NCBI RefSeq assembly: GCF_001189235.2
Contig: NZ_LFIP02000014.1
Span: 1 to 64,000, forward strand
DNA length: 64,000 nucleotides
Direction: 5' to 3'
Origin: Bradyrhizobium embrapense
GTDB taxonomy: Bacteria > Pseudomonadota > Alphaproteobacteria > Rhizobiales > Xanthobacteraceae
Positions 42,000-51,870 of this stretch are shown in pieces. The notes beneath the pieces are model-generated. The model worked only from the letters and a program-made list of their open reading frames with translations, was not told where the DNA came from and searched no databases. The position numbers were made by a program, and so were the translations under genes. Position 1 is the stretch's first letter. Each line of letters starts with the position of its first letter.

Positions 42000-44900
42000 C
42001 TACTCGGCGGCCAGACGGCTGGCGAGTTCATGTTCGGACATGAGGTCCGGATCGATGGCCATCAGCTCGCGCTTGGCCTTCTCTTTCAGTTGCACCACGG
42101 TGGCTCTGGACTGCTCGCCAATGCGGTCCACTTCCACGATCGTATCCATGTGTTCGAGCACGGCGACCCGCTTCTCGAACGGCGCCGCGATCACGAATTG
42201 GAGTCCGAGATTCTTATAGAAGCTCATCATCTGCCGCTGGTTCTTGCCATCCATTTTCGAGAAGGCCTCGTCGAACATAGCGAGAGCGAAGCCGGCGGGC
42301 TTGCCCGTACGACGCTCGGCGCTGCCGTAGACGCCGGCGAGCGAAGCGCCGATGGCGACGTAGATGGGGACCTGCTGTTCGGCGCCCGATCCGGTGCCGC
42401 GCCGCTGCTCCCAGCGGGTCGAGCGGCCGGTAGCGACATCCTCCATGTGGATCTCGAAGGTGTAGAAGTTGCGGTAGTCCTCGAACTGGGTGAAGTCCTT
42501 GTCGGGATCCTCTAGCAGCGCCTCGAGTGCAAGGATCGTATCCTTGTGCGGGAAGTCATCGGGCACATCGCCCCGGAACAGCATGTCGAGCGCCTCCGGA
42601 GAGGTCTTGGCGATCTCGATGATCTTCAGGATGGGCTGGAATTCCACCACTTGGGTGCGATGGAACGAATATCTCTCGTTGTGGAAGGGATGTGCGTAGA
42701 GGCTGCGGTTCAACGACTGCAATTCCCGCTCCATCTTGCCGATCCGCGCCGTGAGCGCGTTGATGAACTCGCCGCGGAGCAGTGTCGAGGCCTTTTCTGC
42801 CGCTTCTCGGGCCTGCCGTTCGTACTGGCGCAGTTCGTTGGACTCGATATCCGAGATAAGCTGCTCCATCCAGGGCTTCACCTCGCGTAGCGGCTCGCTT
42901 TCGGCGCCAACTTGCGAGCTCATCCCAAACTGATCGAAGTAATCGTAAAGGAGCTCGCGGACCCGTCGCTCGATCCGGACGCGCTCGACGTCCGAGGCGT
43001 CGGCATCTTTAACCGCCTTGTCTGCGATGGCACGGTGTTTCTCAGCAAAACCGCCTTTTGCTGCGGCATCGAGGCGCTCGCGGTAGACGAGCCTGCCTTT
43101 CGCGGCGGAGTAGAGCGGGAAGGCCTTGCGGTAGATCGACCGGGCGACCCGGAGATTGAGCTCGGAGCCCGGCACGTTCTCCCCGTCTCCGAGCCTTCTC
43201 TCGGCCGATCTGAGTTCGCCGTCATGCTCGCCAAACGCCTTCTGCTGGGTCTTTCTCTCGTCGAGCCTCTTGTCCTTCAGCTTCTGCTGCGCCCGCTTCT
43301 TGTCGCGAAGGCCGCCGTCGCCCGCGCCGTCGAGCGCATCGAGCCTGGAATGGGCTTCGCCGATCTCGGTCTGCGCGGCCGCGAAGGCCGCAGCGAAAGT
43401 CTTCAGGTCGTCACGCCCCTCACAGATGTTCTTCAGAGCGGCAAAGGCCTGCTCCGCGGCTTGGGCCTCCTTGCTCTTGTCGGCCAGGAGCCGATCCAGT
43501 TCCTCGGCCTGATCTTGCAGGGAGCGCAGGGCGTTCGCCTGGGCCGCTTTTCCGATCTTGTGCTGCGAGGCTTCGATCCAGCGATGGGTCCTGACGAGTC
43601 CATCGTCGTAGAGGCCGTCCTTCATGATGGCCCGGCCGGGCCTATTAAACTGATCGAGCGTGTCGGCGAGACGGACCGTGCCGTAGCGGCGCATGATGAA
43701 CGCCATCGCGTCCGGATCCTGGCTCCGGAAGATGCAGGGGAAACTGCCGCGCTCCGGCTTGGCCCGGAACTGCTCGAGCTTGTTCAGGCTCACGAGGGAT
43801 GCGTGCCGAAACTCGCGGCGGCCTTCCTTGAACATCGCCGTGGCGGCGCTGATGTCCGCTCTGTCCACGAACACCGCCTCCCGGTCGCGGCCGAGGAGCG
43901 CCTCGGCGGCTTCCACCCATTCGGGTTCGACGACTTCGATGATGTCACAGAGCACGCGCGGGGCCATTCCCTTCTGCCGGAGCCTTCGGCAGAGGAGTTC
44001 GGTATCGTCGCCAAGATAGGCCCGCGTCCCTCCGGAGGCGTGCTGTCGGACCCGTTCGAGCACCTCGTCACGCCGGACTCGCAGCCCGGAAAGCTCCGCG
44101 ATGATCGCCTGACGCGCTTCGTCGATCTTCGGCAGCCATTTCGCACCGCTGGTCGCGAAGGACTTCTCGGCCGCGGAGAGCTCGTCTGAGACGCCCGCTA
44201 TGTCTGCCCCGACAGCGGCGATTAGAAGGCGCTCCAGCGCAGGGACGAAGTCTTCGAAAGAGTCTGCACACATCGCCCGGAGCGGATGCAGGCGACGGAT
44301 GTTATCCAGGCGTGCCTTGAATTCGGCCGAGGCGCGGTGCGCCGCCTGCGCGGCCACATCAGCGCTCTGCTGCAGCGACTTTCTTCCGGTCTTGGCGTCG
44401 TGCTCGGCGATCGCCGCCGTCAGGCGTTCGATCTCCCGATCGATGGCCTTGACATCCTCCTCGATGAATTCGAGTTCTTTTGCTGCGGCATCTCGGCGCG
44501 CCATCTCGGTACGCCTCTTGGTCTTAAAGTCCAGGTTGATCGCCCGCGCCGCGAGCCAGGCCGCGCGTTTGGAAATCCACTCCTCCCTGAACTTGGTCTC
44601 GAGCGCCTCTTCGAGTGCGGCGAGAACTCCCCGAAGTGCTCTCAGAGCTTCGAGTCTGAGGCGCATTTTTCGGATCGTTTCGCTGATATTGCGGTAGGTC
44701 TGGATCGACTCGCGCAGCTCCTTGATACCGATCGGACTGTCCTCGAGGATATAGTTCCGCACGAACTGCGTGGCCGTCTGGTTGTGATCGAGCGTCATCG
44801 CATTGACGATCGACTTTTGCAGGGCGCTTGCGTTCTGCTCGCCGTAGGGCGAATGCGGCAGGAGATGGCGCATGTACTCGCGGACGTAGTCGCCGGCCCG

Positions 44901-45434
44901 ATCGCGGTGGTTGACGAAGTTGCCTTCGCCAACCGCCGCGACGATCCGGGCGCGCACGTCTTCCCACTGCGCCGGGAACTGCAACTTCCCTCGCTGTTCG
45001 ATGAAGTCCTTGGAGCTTAGAACGGCGCCGACGGTGACGAACAGCGCGAGCACGGTTTCCCGGCTGTCTGACTTCCGCGCCTCGAGCGCCATGCCGATTG
45101 TGACCGGCGGCCGCGCGCCTTCCGTGTCTTCAAAACCGAGTGCGATGTAGGTGCGCGCCTCGTCGCGCCGGCGCTGGTCTTCGCCGAGCGTGCCGAGACA
45201 GTAGTCGACGACGCTGCGCTTCGAGCCACTACGCGACTTTCCGCTATCGCCGGCGACCGCGTTCAGGCGCAGGAACCGCCGGCTGCCGCCGGTGAGCACG
45301 ACTTGGGCCATGTCGAGGATCGTCGATTTGCCGGAACGGTTCTCGCCAAGCACGCCGACGTGCCCCGTCACGTCGATGTCCGCGACGTCGAACAGGTGCC
45401 AGTTCACCATCGTAAGGTGGCGTAGCTCCATCAT
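42000..45434 (-). CDS. jetC: Wadjet SMC-like motor JetC
   Basis: MukB/SMC-type ATPase of the Wadjet plasmid-defence complex. Walker A GENRSGKST at residues 30-38; long coiled coils on both sides of a hinge-like globular centre (about 470-620); C-terminal signature GTGSGAEQQVPIYVAIGASL and Walker B FALAMFDEAFSKMDG. Together with JetA and JetB it extrudes DNA loops on small circular plasmids. Its ATGATG start overlaps the jetB stop (ATGA). 1144 residues, in the usual range, uninterrupted. Confidence 0.93.
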   Translation of the reverse strand: MMELRHLTMVNWHLFDVADIDVTGHVGVLGENRSGKSTILDMAQVVLTGGSRRFLRLNAVAGDSGKSRSGSKRSVVDYCLGTLGEDQRRRDEARTYIALGFEDTEGARPPVTIGMALEARKSDSRETVLALFVTVGAVLSSKDFIEQRGKLQFPAQWEDVRARIVAAVGEGNFVNHRDRAGDYVREYMRHLLPHSPYGEQNASALQKSIVNAMTLDHNQTATQFVRNYILEDSPIGIKELRESIQTYRNISETIRKMRLRLEALRALRGVLAALEEALETKFREEWISKRAAWLAARAINLDFKTKRRTEMARRDAAAKELEFIEEDVKAIDREIERLTAAIAEHDAKTGRKSLQQSADVAAQAAHRASAEFKARLDNIRRLHPLRAMCADSFEDFVPALERLLIAAVGADIAGVSDELSAAEKSFATSGAKWLPKIDEARQAIIAELSGLRVRRDEVLERVRQHASGGTRAYLGDDTELLCRRLRQKGMAPRVLCDIIEVVEPEWVEAAEALLGRDREAVFVDRADISAATAMFKEGRREFRHASLVSLNKLEQFRAKPERGSFPCIFRSQDPDAMAFIMRRYGTVRLADTLDQFNRPGRAIMKDGLYDDGLVRTHRWIEASQHKIGKAAQANALRSLQDQAEELDRLLADKSKEAQAAEQAFAALKNICEGRDDLKTFAAAFAAAQTEIGEAHSRLDALDGAGDGGLRDKKRAQQKLKDKRLDERKTQQKAFGEHDGELRSAERRLGDGENVPGSELNLRVARSIYRKAFPLYSAAKGRLVYRERLDAAAKGGFAEKHRAIADKAVKDADASDVERVRIERRVRELLYDYFDQFGMSSQVGAESEPLREVKPWMEQLISDIESNELRQYERQAREAAEKASTLLRGEFINALTARIGKMERELQSLNRSLYAHPFHNERYSFHRTQVVEFQPILKIIEIAKTSPEALDMLFRGDVPDDFPHKDTILALEALLEDPDKDFTQFEDYRNFYTFEIHMEDVATGRSTRWEQRRGTGSGAEQQVPIYVAIGASLAGVYGSAERRTGKPAGFALAMFDEAFSKMDGKNQRQMMSFYKNLGLQFVIAAPFEKRVAVLEHMDTIVEVDRIGEQSRATVVQLKEKAKRELMAIDPDLMSEHELASRLAAE

Positions 45435-46069
45435 GCCTCGTCTCCCGCGGGCTGCGGAAAACGGGCCTCCTCGCTGCGCACGTAGCGCTCGAGCCGTTGC
45501 AGCGCGTCGCCGCCGCTGATCAGCTTGATCATCGGGCGGATCCTGACCTCGCAGTCCCGCTGCTCGTCGTCGAAGTCGCCGATCTCGACAAGGCTGCGCT
45601 GGGCAGCCTCGCGCAGAATGTCGCGGAAGCGGGCGGCCGAGATCGCGCCTCCGCCGCCGTGTTGCGCCATCTCGCGGTAGCGGTCGAACAAGTCATTCAA
45701 GGTGGCGACCACGACGGCCCGGTCTTCGACTGCTCCGACGTTCACCTCTTGCTGCCAGTACGCTGCCAGCACCAAAATAACGATGGATTCATCGAGCTTC
45801 ATCCGGGGCAGCGCCACGTCCTCGTCCATGGCGACGATGCCGGCCCACTGCGCCTCCGGATCGCGATGGACGCGGTATCCGCAACTATCGAAGAAGCCAT
45901 CGACCACGTTGCGGAAGCGGCCGTCCATGATCATGTTGTAGACGGTTCCGGTTCTGGGATCTCCCGCGAACACGAACTGCCGCCGCAGCAGGAAGTGCAG
46001 CGCTTTGCGGAGGTCGGCCGCCTTTTCGGCACCGAAGGCGCGCTCGACGTGTTCGAACTCACTGAGCAT
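45431..46069 (-). CDS. jetB: Wadjet subunit JetB (DUF4194, MukE-like)
   Basis: Kite-type accessory subunit that bridges JetA and the JetC heads. Winged-helix-like DUF4194 sequence: LRKALHFLLRRQFVFAGDPR, and later IRPMIKLISGGDALQRLERY, the conserved C-terminal end. The start overlaps the jetA stop by 11 bases and the stop overlaps the jetC start, so all four genes are translationally linked. 212 residues, intact. Confidence 0.9.
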   Translation of the reverse strand: MLSEFEHVERAFGAEKAADLRKALHFLLRRQFVFAGDPRTGTVYNMIMDGRFRNVVDGFFDSCGYRVHRDPEAQWAGIVAMDEDVALPRMKLDESIVILVLAAYWQQEVNVGAVEDRAVVVATLNDLFDRYREMAQHGGGGAISAARFRDILREAAQRSLVEIGDFDDEQRDCEVRIRPMIKLISGGDALQRLERYVRSEEARFPQPAGDEA

Positions 46070-47583
46070 GGAGCTCCTCCGCTTTCCGGGGCCTGCCGGA
46101 TCGCCTGACCAGGAAGTTCGCGCAACGCAGCCATTCGCTGTCGTGTGGCGGCGTGTCTGGGCGCGGCTCCAGATCGAATCCGGTCGCGACCTGCGGCGGA
46201 ACCTCGCCCGTCAGCGCATAGCGGCGGGCGCAATCGAAGGCGAGGAAGTCGTCTACAGTGTCGATTTCCATGAAGCGAGCTTCCTTGGTCGCGAATGGCG
46301 GCACCTGGCCCTCAAGGAATCGTCTGACATCCTCGGGCCGAGGCGCGATGCGAGCGATATACTCGAGACGGAGCTTCTTCCTCAGCTCGTACAACGGGTC
46401 CGAGGGCGGCCCGGCGAGCTCCTTCGCCTCGACCGGGCGGCGCGGCTGCCTGGCTGGCGCCTGATGGTGCTCCGACCAGGGCGACCGCAGCGGCTCGATA
46501 CTCCACTCGACGGTCGCCCTGTCGTGCCTGCCGTCTCGCAGCAGAGCGTCCAGCCGCCGCACCAGGTCGCCGGCCCGGCCGACGAGTCCCTGCCCGCCGC
46601 GCTCGGCGTACTTGATGGTGTTGCGGACCCGGGCTTCGAGCTGCCTGCGGAAGGCCTCGATCCGTTCGAACATCTCGCCGATCTGTTCGAAGATGTTTTC
46701 GATTGCGAGCAGATCGTCGGCCGCCGCCATTCGACCGTCCTCGACGTCGGCGGCCATGCTGGAAGCGGTGTACTCCTCGGCGAGGACCTGCATGGTGTCC
46801 GGGGTGTAGGAGATTCGCCGTGCGAGATCGACGATGGCATCGCGGAAGCGGTACGGATGGTTGACGGTGAGGATCGAAATCCTTCAGCAGGAGCTGGTCG
46901 ACGAACTCCTCGAAGAAGGCTTCCAGCCTGGTAGCCACTGTCTTCGATTCCATGACGGTCCGTCGGATACGCTTCAGGTCGGCCAGAATGGCCCGCAGGC
47001 TCTTGGTAAACTGGTCGGCCTGGTTGCGTGCTTCGCGGACGGCGAGCGCGGCTTCGCGCTGCTTGCGGTCGGTGATCTCGGGCCTCAGCTTTTCGACGGC
47101 TTCGAGATTGAGGCGGATCTGCACGATCAAGCCGCCGAACCGCTGCGAGAGATCCTTATTGAGGCTCGCGAGCCGCTGGATCACGAGCAGCGGTCCCATT
47201 GCCATGTCGACCGTGACACGGAGCCCGTATTCCTCCTCCTCAAGCCAACCCCAGGCGAGCAGCCGCGCGTAGAGTTGCCGCGCCAGACCGAGCGCCTTGT
47301 CGCCCTTCTCGGACGCGAGCGCGACGTCGGCCTTCCGGATACGGCGGCGACCTGCCGAGATCATTTCCGGCAGGGTGCCGAAGTCATCGCCTTCGCTCCA
47401 GAGGGCCGGGTTGGCGCGCATGACGTCGTAGATGGCGTGGGCGACCTGCTGCGGAGTTGGGAACGATGGCGCGCCTGAAAAGAAGCGTTCAAGGAGGTCG
47501 AGCAGACAGGCCGCGTACAGGTGCTTGTGATCGCGCGAGAAGGCCAAAAAAGCCTCATCATGCAAATGACGGAATAAGGACAA
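46059..47583 (-). pseudogene. jetA: Wadjet subunit JetA (DUF3375, MukF-like), frameshifted
   Basis: From 47583 the frame reads MSLFRHLHDEAFLAFSRDHK to LEAFFEEFVDQLLLKDF at about 46880, then loses the family sequence. The other frame continues with ILTVNHPYRFRDAIVDLA, RISYTPDTMQVLAEEYTASS and on to the normal end at 46059. The total length is 1525 bases, one more than a multiple of three, so one inserted (or two deleted) bases at about 46878..46884 break a gene of about 507 codons. JetA is the kleisin that closes the complex, so Wadjet should be inactive unless the shift is an error or is bypassed. Confidence 0.9.
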
Positions 47584-48300
47584 TCGCTACCACTCCTGAA
47601 CTGGCGTCATCCAGAGAAGGGGCGAGCCGCCCTGCCCCTAACCTTATGATCTACCGAGGAAATACTTCCGTCGAGATGCATCACGAAGGACTCGCAACCA
47701 AAAGGATTTTGTTCGCTGTATGTTCCTGTATAGCTTGCCGAAGGGAAGCTGTCGAGCCTCACGGCTCCGTGCCGGCGCTTTGAGGGAGGGATGAGTCTTC
47801 GGGGAAAGCCGTTCAAAGAACTTCGGCAAGCTATGTTGTCCAATGAGACAAAAAGCCCCGCTATTCGGCCGTAGTCGGCGCGGAGATCTTAGGGAGGAAC
47901 TATTGAGGACGGAAGCCTCCGGGCTGACGAACGAGCAGGGCTCCGTTGAGTATCCAAGCCGGGCGTGGTGCTAAGGTAGTCGCGATCTGTAGTTTGTGCC
48001 CTGCTAACCGCTGAAGTGTGCAACGGCCAATCTTTCAGTGTCGTTTTCTTCGATACCCAGCACCCATAATAGAGTGTTCAAGGGAGAGTCGGAATCGCGC
48101 TCGCGATGTCCGATCACGTTTTTTCCTGGCCCTGCACGTCGCGCTTCTGCCGCCTCTATCTCGTTTGCCGACGGAGGTTTTGAGGATTGAGTCCACCGTC
48201 GATGCCTCGAGCAATGAGACCCTACACGCTCACTTGCCGTTAGGCCCCTGCTAAGTAATATCAAGCAGCGGCTAAGTTATTGATTTTTATTGTTGTTTAG
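47584..48300. other. Divergent promoter region between Wadjet and AbiE
   Basis: Holds the jetA upstream region and, at its right side, the start of the AbiE promoter. No other gene recognised in about 700 bases. A promoter for jetA could not be assigned. Confidence 0.4.
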
Positions 48301-48307
48301 ATAAACC

Positions 48308-48345
48308 TTGCGTGTTGTCAGAAATTGTCCTATGTTTCTGACAAC
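48308..48345 (+). promoter_or_regulatory. Promoter and AbiEi operator
   Basis: A perfect 11-base inverted repeat, GTTGTCAGAAA (48314..48324) and TTTCTGACAAC (48335..48345), separated by ten bases, lies just before abiEi. TTGCGT (48308..48313) and TATGTT (48331..48336), 17 bases apart, make a plausible -35/-10 pair overlapped by the repeat. AbiEi antitoxins are known to repress their own promoter by binding such repeats, so autoregulation is likely. Confidence 0.7.
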
Positions 48346-48356
48346 GGGGGGAAGCC

Positions 48357-48956
48357 ATGCAAACCGTCGCCGAGCGTATTTTGAGTTACGCCCAAGCACT
48401 TCCAGAAGGCACTTTGATCGGTGCTAAGGAAGTTTTGCATTTGGGAAGTCGTGCTGCGGTCGATCAAGCTTTGAAGCGTCTCGCCAAACGCGACGAGTTG
48501 ATGCGTCTTGCCCATGGGCTCTACGCTCTGCCAGTGAAAACACGCTTTGGCTTACGCGCGCCGGCTGCTGAAAAGGTCATCGAAGCGCTGGCTTCCACGC
48601 ACGCAGAAACGATCGTTCCACACGGAGCCGCGGCCGCGAATAAACTTGGTCTCACTACGCAAGTGCCGACGAAGCTCGTCTATTTGACCTCCGGTCCTGA
48701 TCGTCAGTTTCGTCTCGGAGCACAGACGGTTGAGATGCGGCATGCACCGCACTGGATGCTTCTGCCGACAGACTCGATTGCTGGACAGGCAATCCGGGCT
48801 CTTGCCTGGCTCGGCGAGCGAGAGGCGGGCGAGGCTCTTAAAGTATTGAAGCGCAAGCTGCCCGACGACACTTTGCAGGATCTCGTCGCGCTGCGTCGCG
48901 CGATGCCTCCGTGGATGTCGAAATCCGTCAGCCAATCCCTTCTAAATCATGGCTGA
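48357..48956 (+). CDS. abiEi: AbiEi-type antitoxin / transcriptional repressor (DUF6088)
   Basis: Antitoxin of a type IV toxin-antitoxin / abortive-infection pair: it opposes the toxin without binding it and represses the operon. The N-terminal winged helix reads LIGAKEVLHLGSRAAVDQAL KRLAKR then LMRLAHGLYALP. The C-terminal part has IVPHGAAAANKLGLTTQVPT and MLLPTDSIAGQAIRALAWLG, the DUF6088/AbiEi pattern. A strong ribosome site (GGGGGGAAG) precedes ATG 48357. 199 residues, intact. It overlaps abiEii by eight bases. Confidence 0.88.
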   Translation: MQTVAERILSYAQALPEGTLIGAKEVLHLGSRAAVDQALKRLAKRDELMRLAHGLYALPVKTRFGLRAPAAEKVIEALASTHAETIVPHGAAAANKLGLTTQVPTKLVYLTSGPDRQFRLGAQTVEMRHAPHWMLLPTDSIAGQAIRALAWLGEREAGEALKVLKRKLPDDTLQDLVALRRAMPPWMSKSVSQSLLNHG

Positions 48957-49953
48957 ACTTTACCTGACGCTCTCTCGTGACGAGAGGCTTGAGGCACTTG
49001 GCGTTGCCGCCACCGCCTCAGGCCGCCCGGTCCATCTTTTGGAGAAGGACATCTGGGCCGTTTGGGCCCTGCAAGGACTCTTTGACTCTGAATTGGGTGA
49101 GCATCTTGTCTTTAAGGGAGGTACGTCCCTCTCCAAAGGTTACGACGTCATCGAACGTTTCTCGGAGGATATCGATCTCACTTACGATATCCGCCGGATC
49201 ATTCCTGAGCTTGCCACGGGCGACCCACCCATACCCGCTTCGCGAAGCCAGGCCGACAAGTGGACAAAGCTTGCGCGCGAGCGGCTCACCGACTGGGTCA
49301 AAGACAAGACCCTTCCTGCCCTACAGAAACACGCAGCAGCTACAGGAGTCGACGTCACGTTCCGTGTTGAGAACGATGTCATCTATGTCGACTATGAAAA
49401 GCTGATCCAGGGCTCGGACTATGTTCCGCCCTGGATCAAGCTTGAATTCGGTGCGCGCTCGACCGGTGAGCCGTCCGAGACGAGAAAGATCACCTGCGAT
49501 GCGGCGAAATCCCTGCCCGAACTCGAGTTTCCTGTAGCGACCCCAAAAATCATGCTTCCCAAGCGCACCGTTTGGGAGAAAGCAACGGCCGTCCACGTTC
49601 TTTGCGCTCAGGGTATCGCGGGCGATCGTGTGTCGCGCCATTGGTACGATCTCGTGAAGCTCGATGATAAGGGATTTGCGCAAGCTGCCTTCGATGACAA
49701 AGTGTTGGGGCAGGAAGTCGCCGATTGGAAGAGCAAGTTCTTCCGGGAGAAAGATCGCGACGGCAATGTCATTGACTATCATGCCGCGGTATCCGGCAAG
49801 CTTCAGTTAGTTCCTGACGAAAAGATGTGTAAGGACCTTGAGGCCGATTATCAAAAGACGATCGACGCTGGATTACTTCTCGGCGAACCTGAGCCGTTTG
49901 AGCAGCTCATGAAACGCTGGGAAGCTCTGCAGCGGCGCGCAAATAGTAAGTAA
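48949..49953 (+). CDS. abiEii: AbiEii-type nucleotidyltransferase toxin
   Basis: Toxin of the AbiE pair; relatives transfer nucleotides to RNA (tRNA 3' ends in studied cases) and stop growth during phage infection. The nucleotidyltransferase core is HLVFKGGTSLSKGYDVIERF SEDIDLTYD, giving the GG[S/T]...D-x-D signature. Later conserved stretches include WIKLEFGARSTGEPSETRKI and FPVATPKIMLPKRTVWEKAT, plus ALCAQGIAGDRVSRHWYDLV-like helix. The start lies inside the abiEi end (eight-base overlap). 334 residues, complete. Confidence 0.9.
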   Translation: MAELYLTLSRDERLEALGVAATASGRPVHLLEKDIWAVWALQGLFDSELGEHLVFKGGTSLSKGYDVIERFSEDIDLTYDIRRIIPELATGDPPIPASRSQADKWTKLARERLTDWVKDKTLPALQKHAAATGVDVTFRVENDVIYVDYEKLIQGSDYVPPWIKLEFGARSTGEPSETRKITCDAAKSLPELEFPVATPKIMLPKRTVWEKATAVHVLCAQGIAGDRVSRHWYDLVKLDDKGFAQAAFDDKVLGQEVADWKSKFFREKDRDGNVIDYHAAVSGKLQLVPDEKMCKDLEADYQKTIDAGLLLGEPEPFEQLMKRWEALQRRANSK

Positions 49954-50074
49954 GGCCGGTTGCTGGAACGGACGCTTCGAAAGATTTCCGACGTATAGAA
50001 GCTGTGCTGAGCATTGCCGAAGATGAGCCCCAGCACGCGCTGCTGCACTTTGGAAAAATAGCACATTCGCCCCG

Positions 50075-51406
50075 CTATAGCGTGCTTTGCTTGTTTACAG
50101 CGCTGTTAATTTTGAGCGGTGCCGTCTCCGGCATCATGAGCATGGCAAGGAGCCCAGCCGCGTTAGCGATAAGCATGTACCAGGCGGGCGCCAGCGCGCT
50201 CCCGGTAAGATAGATCAGCCAGGTGACAACTGGTTGAGCTGTGCCTCCGAAGATCGCTATCGCAAAAGCGTAGATGATCGCGAAGGCGCCACCACGAATA
50301 TTCTTGGGCAAACCTTCGGCCATGCTCACATAGAAGGCGCTGTACGGAATCGTTCCAATAAGTGTGAGCGCACCGAGACCCCCGAGAAGTGCGACGGCGC
50401 TGCGGCTCTCTGAGATCCAGAGGAACACCGGATAGGTCATCAACAACGCAGCGATCTGCGGCCATATCATGATGTGCCGGCGGCCCGCGCGGTCTGCGAG
50501 CCAGCCGCCCAGCAGCGCGGCAGCAATTCCTACCGTATTGCTAACGAGCGTGGTGCCAAAGGCGAGAGGCGCGGAAACTTGCAGGGTATTCAGTGCATAG
50601 GTGGTCATATATCCCGTGACGTAGGTGATGATCGTGCAACTGGCCAGGACGACGAATCCCAAGCTCATAATACGGCGAGTGGCAGGCAATCTTCTTACAG
50701 GGGGAACGCCCGGAGCCGGCGTTTGGGGCCGGTGCAACGTTTCGGGCAAGCCGCTCCGCAGCCAAAATCCGAACGGCAGCGTAACGGCGCCGAGCAAGAG
50801 CGCGATCCGCCATCCGTACGCGTTGAGTGCCTCGCTTGTCATGGTCAGGGAGAGTATTTCTCCAACAAGCGCCCCCGCCGTTGCAGCGATCTGTTGGCTG
50901 GCAGGCTGAAACGAGACAGCAAGACCGCGCCCCTCGACCGGCGCCGCTTCCAGCAAATAGGCAGTTGTCGGACCAACCTCACCGCCGAGCGCGAAGCCTT
51001 GCACCAAACGTGCGACAATGACCAGGAGCGGAGCAGCAGCTCCTATTGTCCCGTATGAGGGGGTGAGCGCTAACACAAGGATCGCGGCGCTCATCAGGAC
51101 AAAGCTGGCGGTCATCGCGGGCCGGCGCCCGGCCCGATCCGAATACGAGCCGAGAACGATGGCCCCGATCGGCCTGGTCACAAAACCCGCGCCGAAGGTT
51201 GCGAGCGACAGCATGAGGCTGGCGAACGGGTCGCTTGCCGGGAAAAACGCTTGTCCGATCTGGATCGCGAAAAAGCTATAGGTCCCAAAGTCGTAGAATT
51301 CGAGAATATTGCCGATCGTTGCACCCAACACGGCGCGCCGGGCTAAGGATTCGTCTGCCGGAACGAGGACCGGCTCCGGTTTCAGCCGAGTAGATTGCTT
51401 GCCCAT
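50075..51406 (-). CDS. MFS transporter of the metabolite:H+ symporter (MHS) family
   Basis: Twelve-helix inner-membrane symporter. Family motifs are GATIGNILEFYDFGTYSFFA in helix 1, GSYSDRAGRRPAM in the helix 2-3 loop, RLVQGFALGGEVGPTTAYLL in helix 4, and GGWLADRAGRRHIM in the second half. MHS members carry organic acids or osmolytes; the substrate is not evident. ATG 51406 (MGKQSTRLKPEP) is preferred because the decayed copy at 56261..56716 starts at the equivalent codon. Convergent with abiEii, 120 bases apart. Confidence 0.88.
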   Translation of the reverse strand: MGKQSTRLKPEPVLVPADESLARRAVLGATIGNILEFYDFGTYSFFAIQIGQAFFPASDPFASLMLSLATFGAGFVTRPIGAIVLGSYSDRAGRRPAMTASFVLMSAAILVLALTPSYGTIGAAAPLLVIVARLVQGFALGGEVGPTTAYLLEAAPVEGRGLAVSFQPASQQIAATAGALVGEILSLTMTSEALNAYGWRIALLLGAVTLPFGFWLRSGLPETLHRPQTPAPGVPPVRRLPATRRIMSLGFVVLASCTIITYVTGYMTTYALNTLQVSAPLAFGTTLVSNTVGIAAALLGGWLADRAGRRHIMIWPQIAALLMTYPVFLWISESRSAVALLGGLGALTLIGTIPYSAFYVSMAEGLPKNIRGGAFAIIYAFAIAIFGGTAQPVVTWLIYLTGSALAPAWYMLIANAAGLLAMLMMPETAPLKINSAVNKQSTL

Positions 51407-51870
51407 CCTCGATCCGTCTGAGGCGCTATCGCCGGCCCGAGCATTTCGACCAGCGAGTTCAGGCGCATTGCACTCCACTTGCTCTGCACGTCCTCTAGCT
51501 CGAGGTGGGCTGGGCCGCGTCCCGACAGACCAAGCTCACGACGATGAATGCAATAAGAATGCCTGCCTCTTGCTGCCCGTTTCAAAGCTCGACCGGATCG
51601 CGGCAATCGTCGGCAAAGATGAGCAAGCGCGTTGCAATTGTCGGGCGCAGCGCTCGTTGTGCTTCTGTGCATGGCGAGTTTGCGACAATATTGGTGGGCA
51701 CCGAACGGAAGGCGCCTGCTTTCACGTAGATGGCCGCGCATGCACGCAGGGTTCAGCCGGCGCGCGTATGCGCAAAGGATCAGGCAACTGGCCCGGCTTT
51801 TGCTCCACTGCTTACCAATTGTGTGCGATCACCTACTTTGTCGGGATTGTCGCTGCAATGCAACGCCTGC
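50900..51870. repeat. Segmental duplication, copy 1 (MFS 5' part and upstream flank)
   Basis: Sequence from inside the MFS gene through about 460 bases upstream recurs, diverged, at 56210..57210. Shared strings include CATCCTCGATCCGTCTG, GAGCATTTCGACCAG, GCGAGTTTGCGACAA and CTTTGTCGGGATTG in the same order and spacing. Confidence 0.75.

Noticed and set aside
42912..44189. 425-codon plus-strand frame
   Set aside because: Antisense shadow of jetC, rich in Arg/Leu/Gly as expected from complementary high-GC codons.
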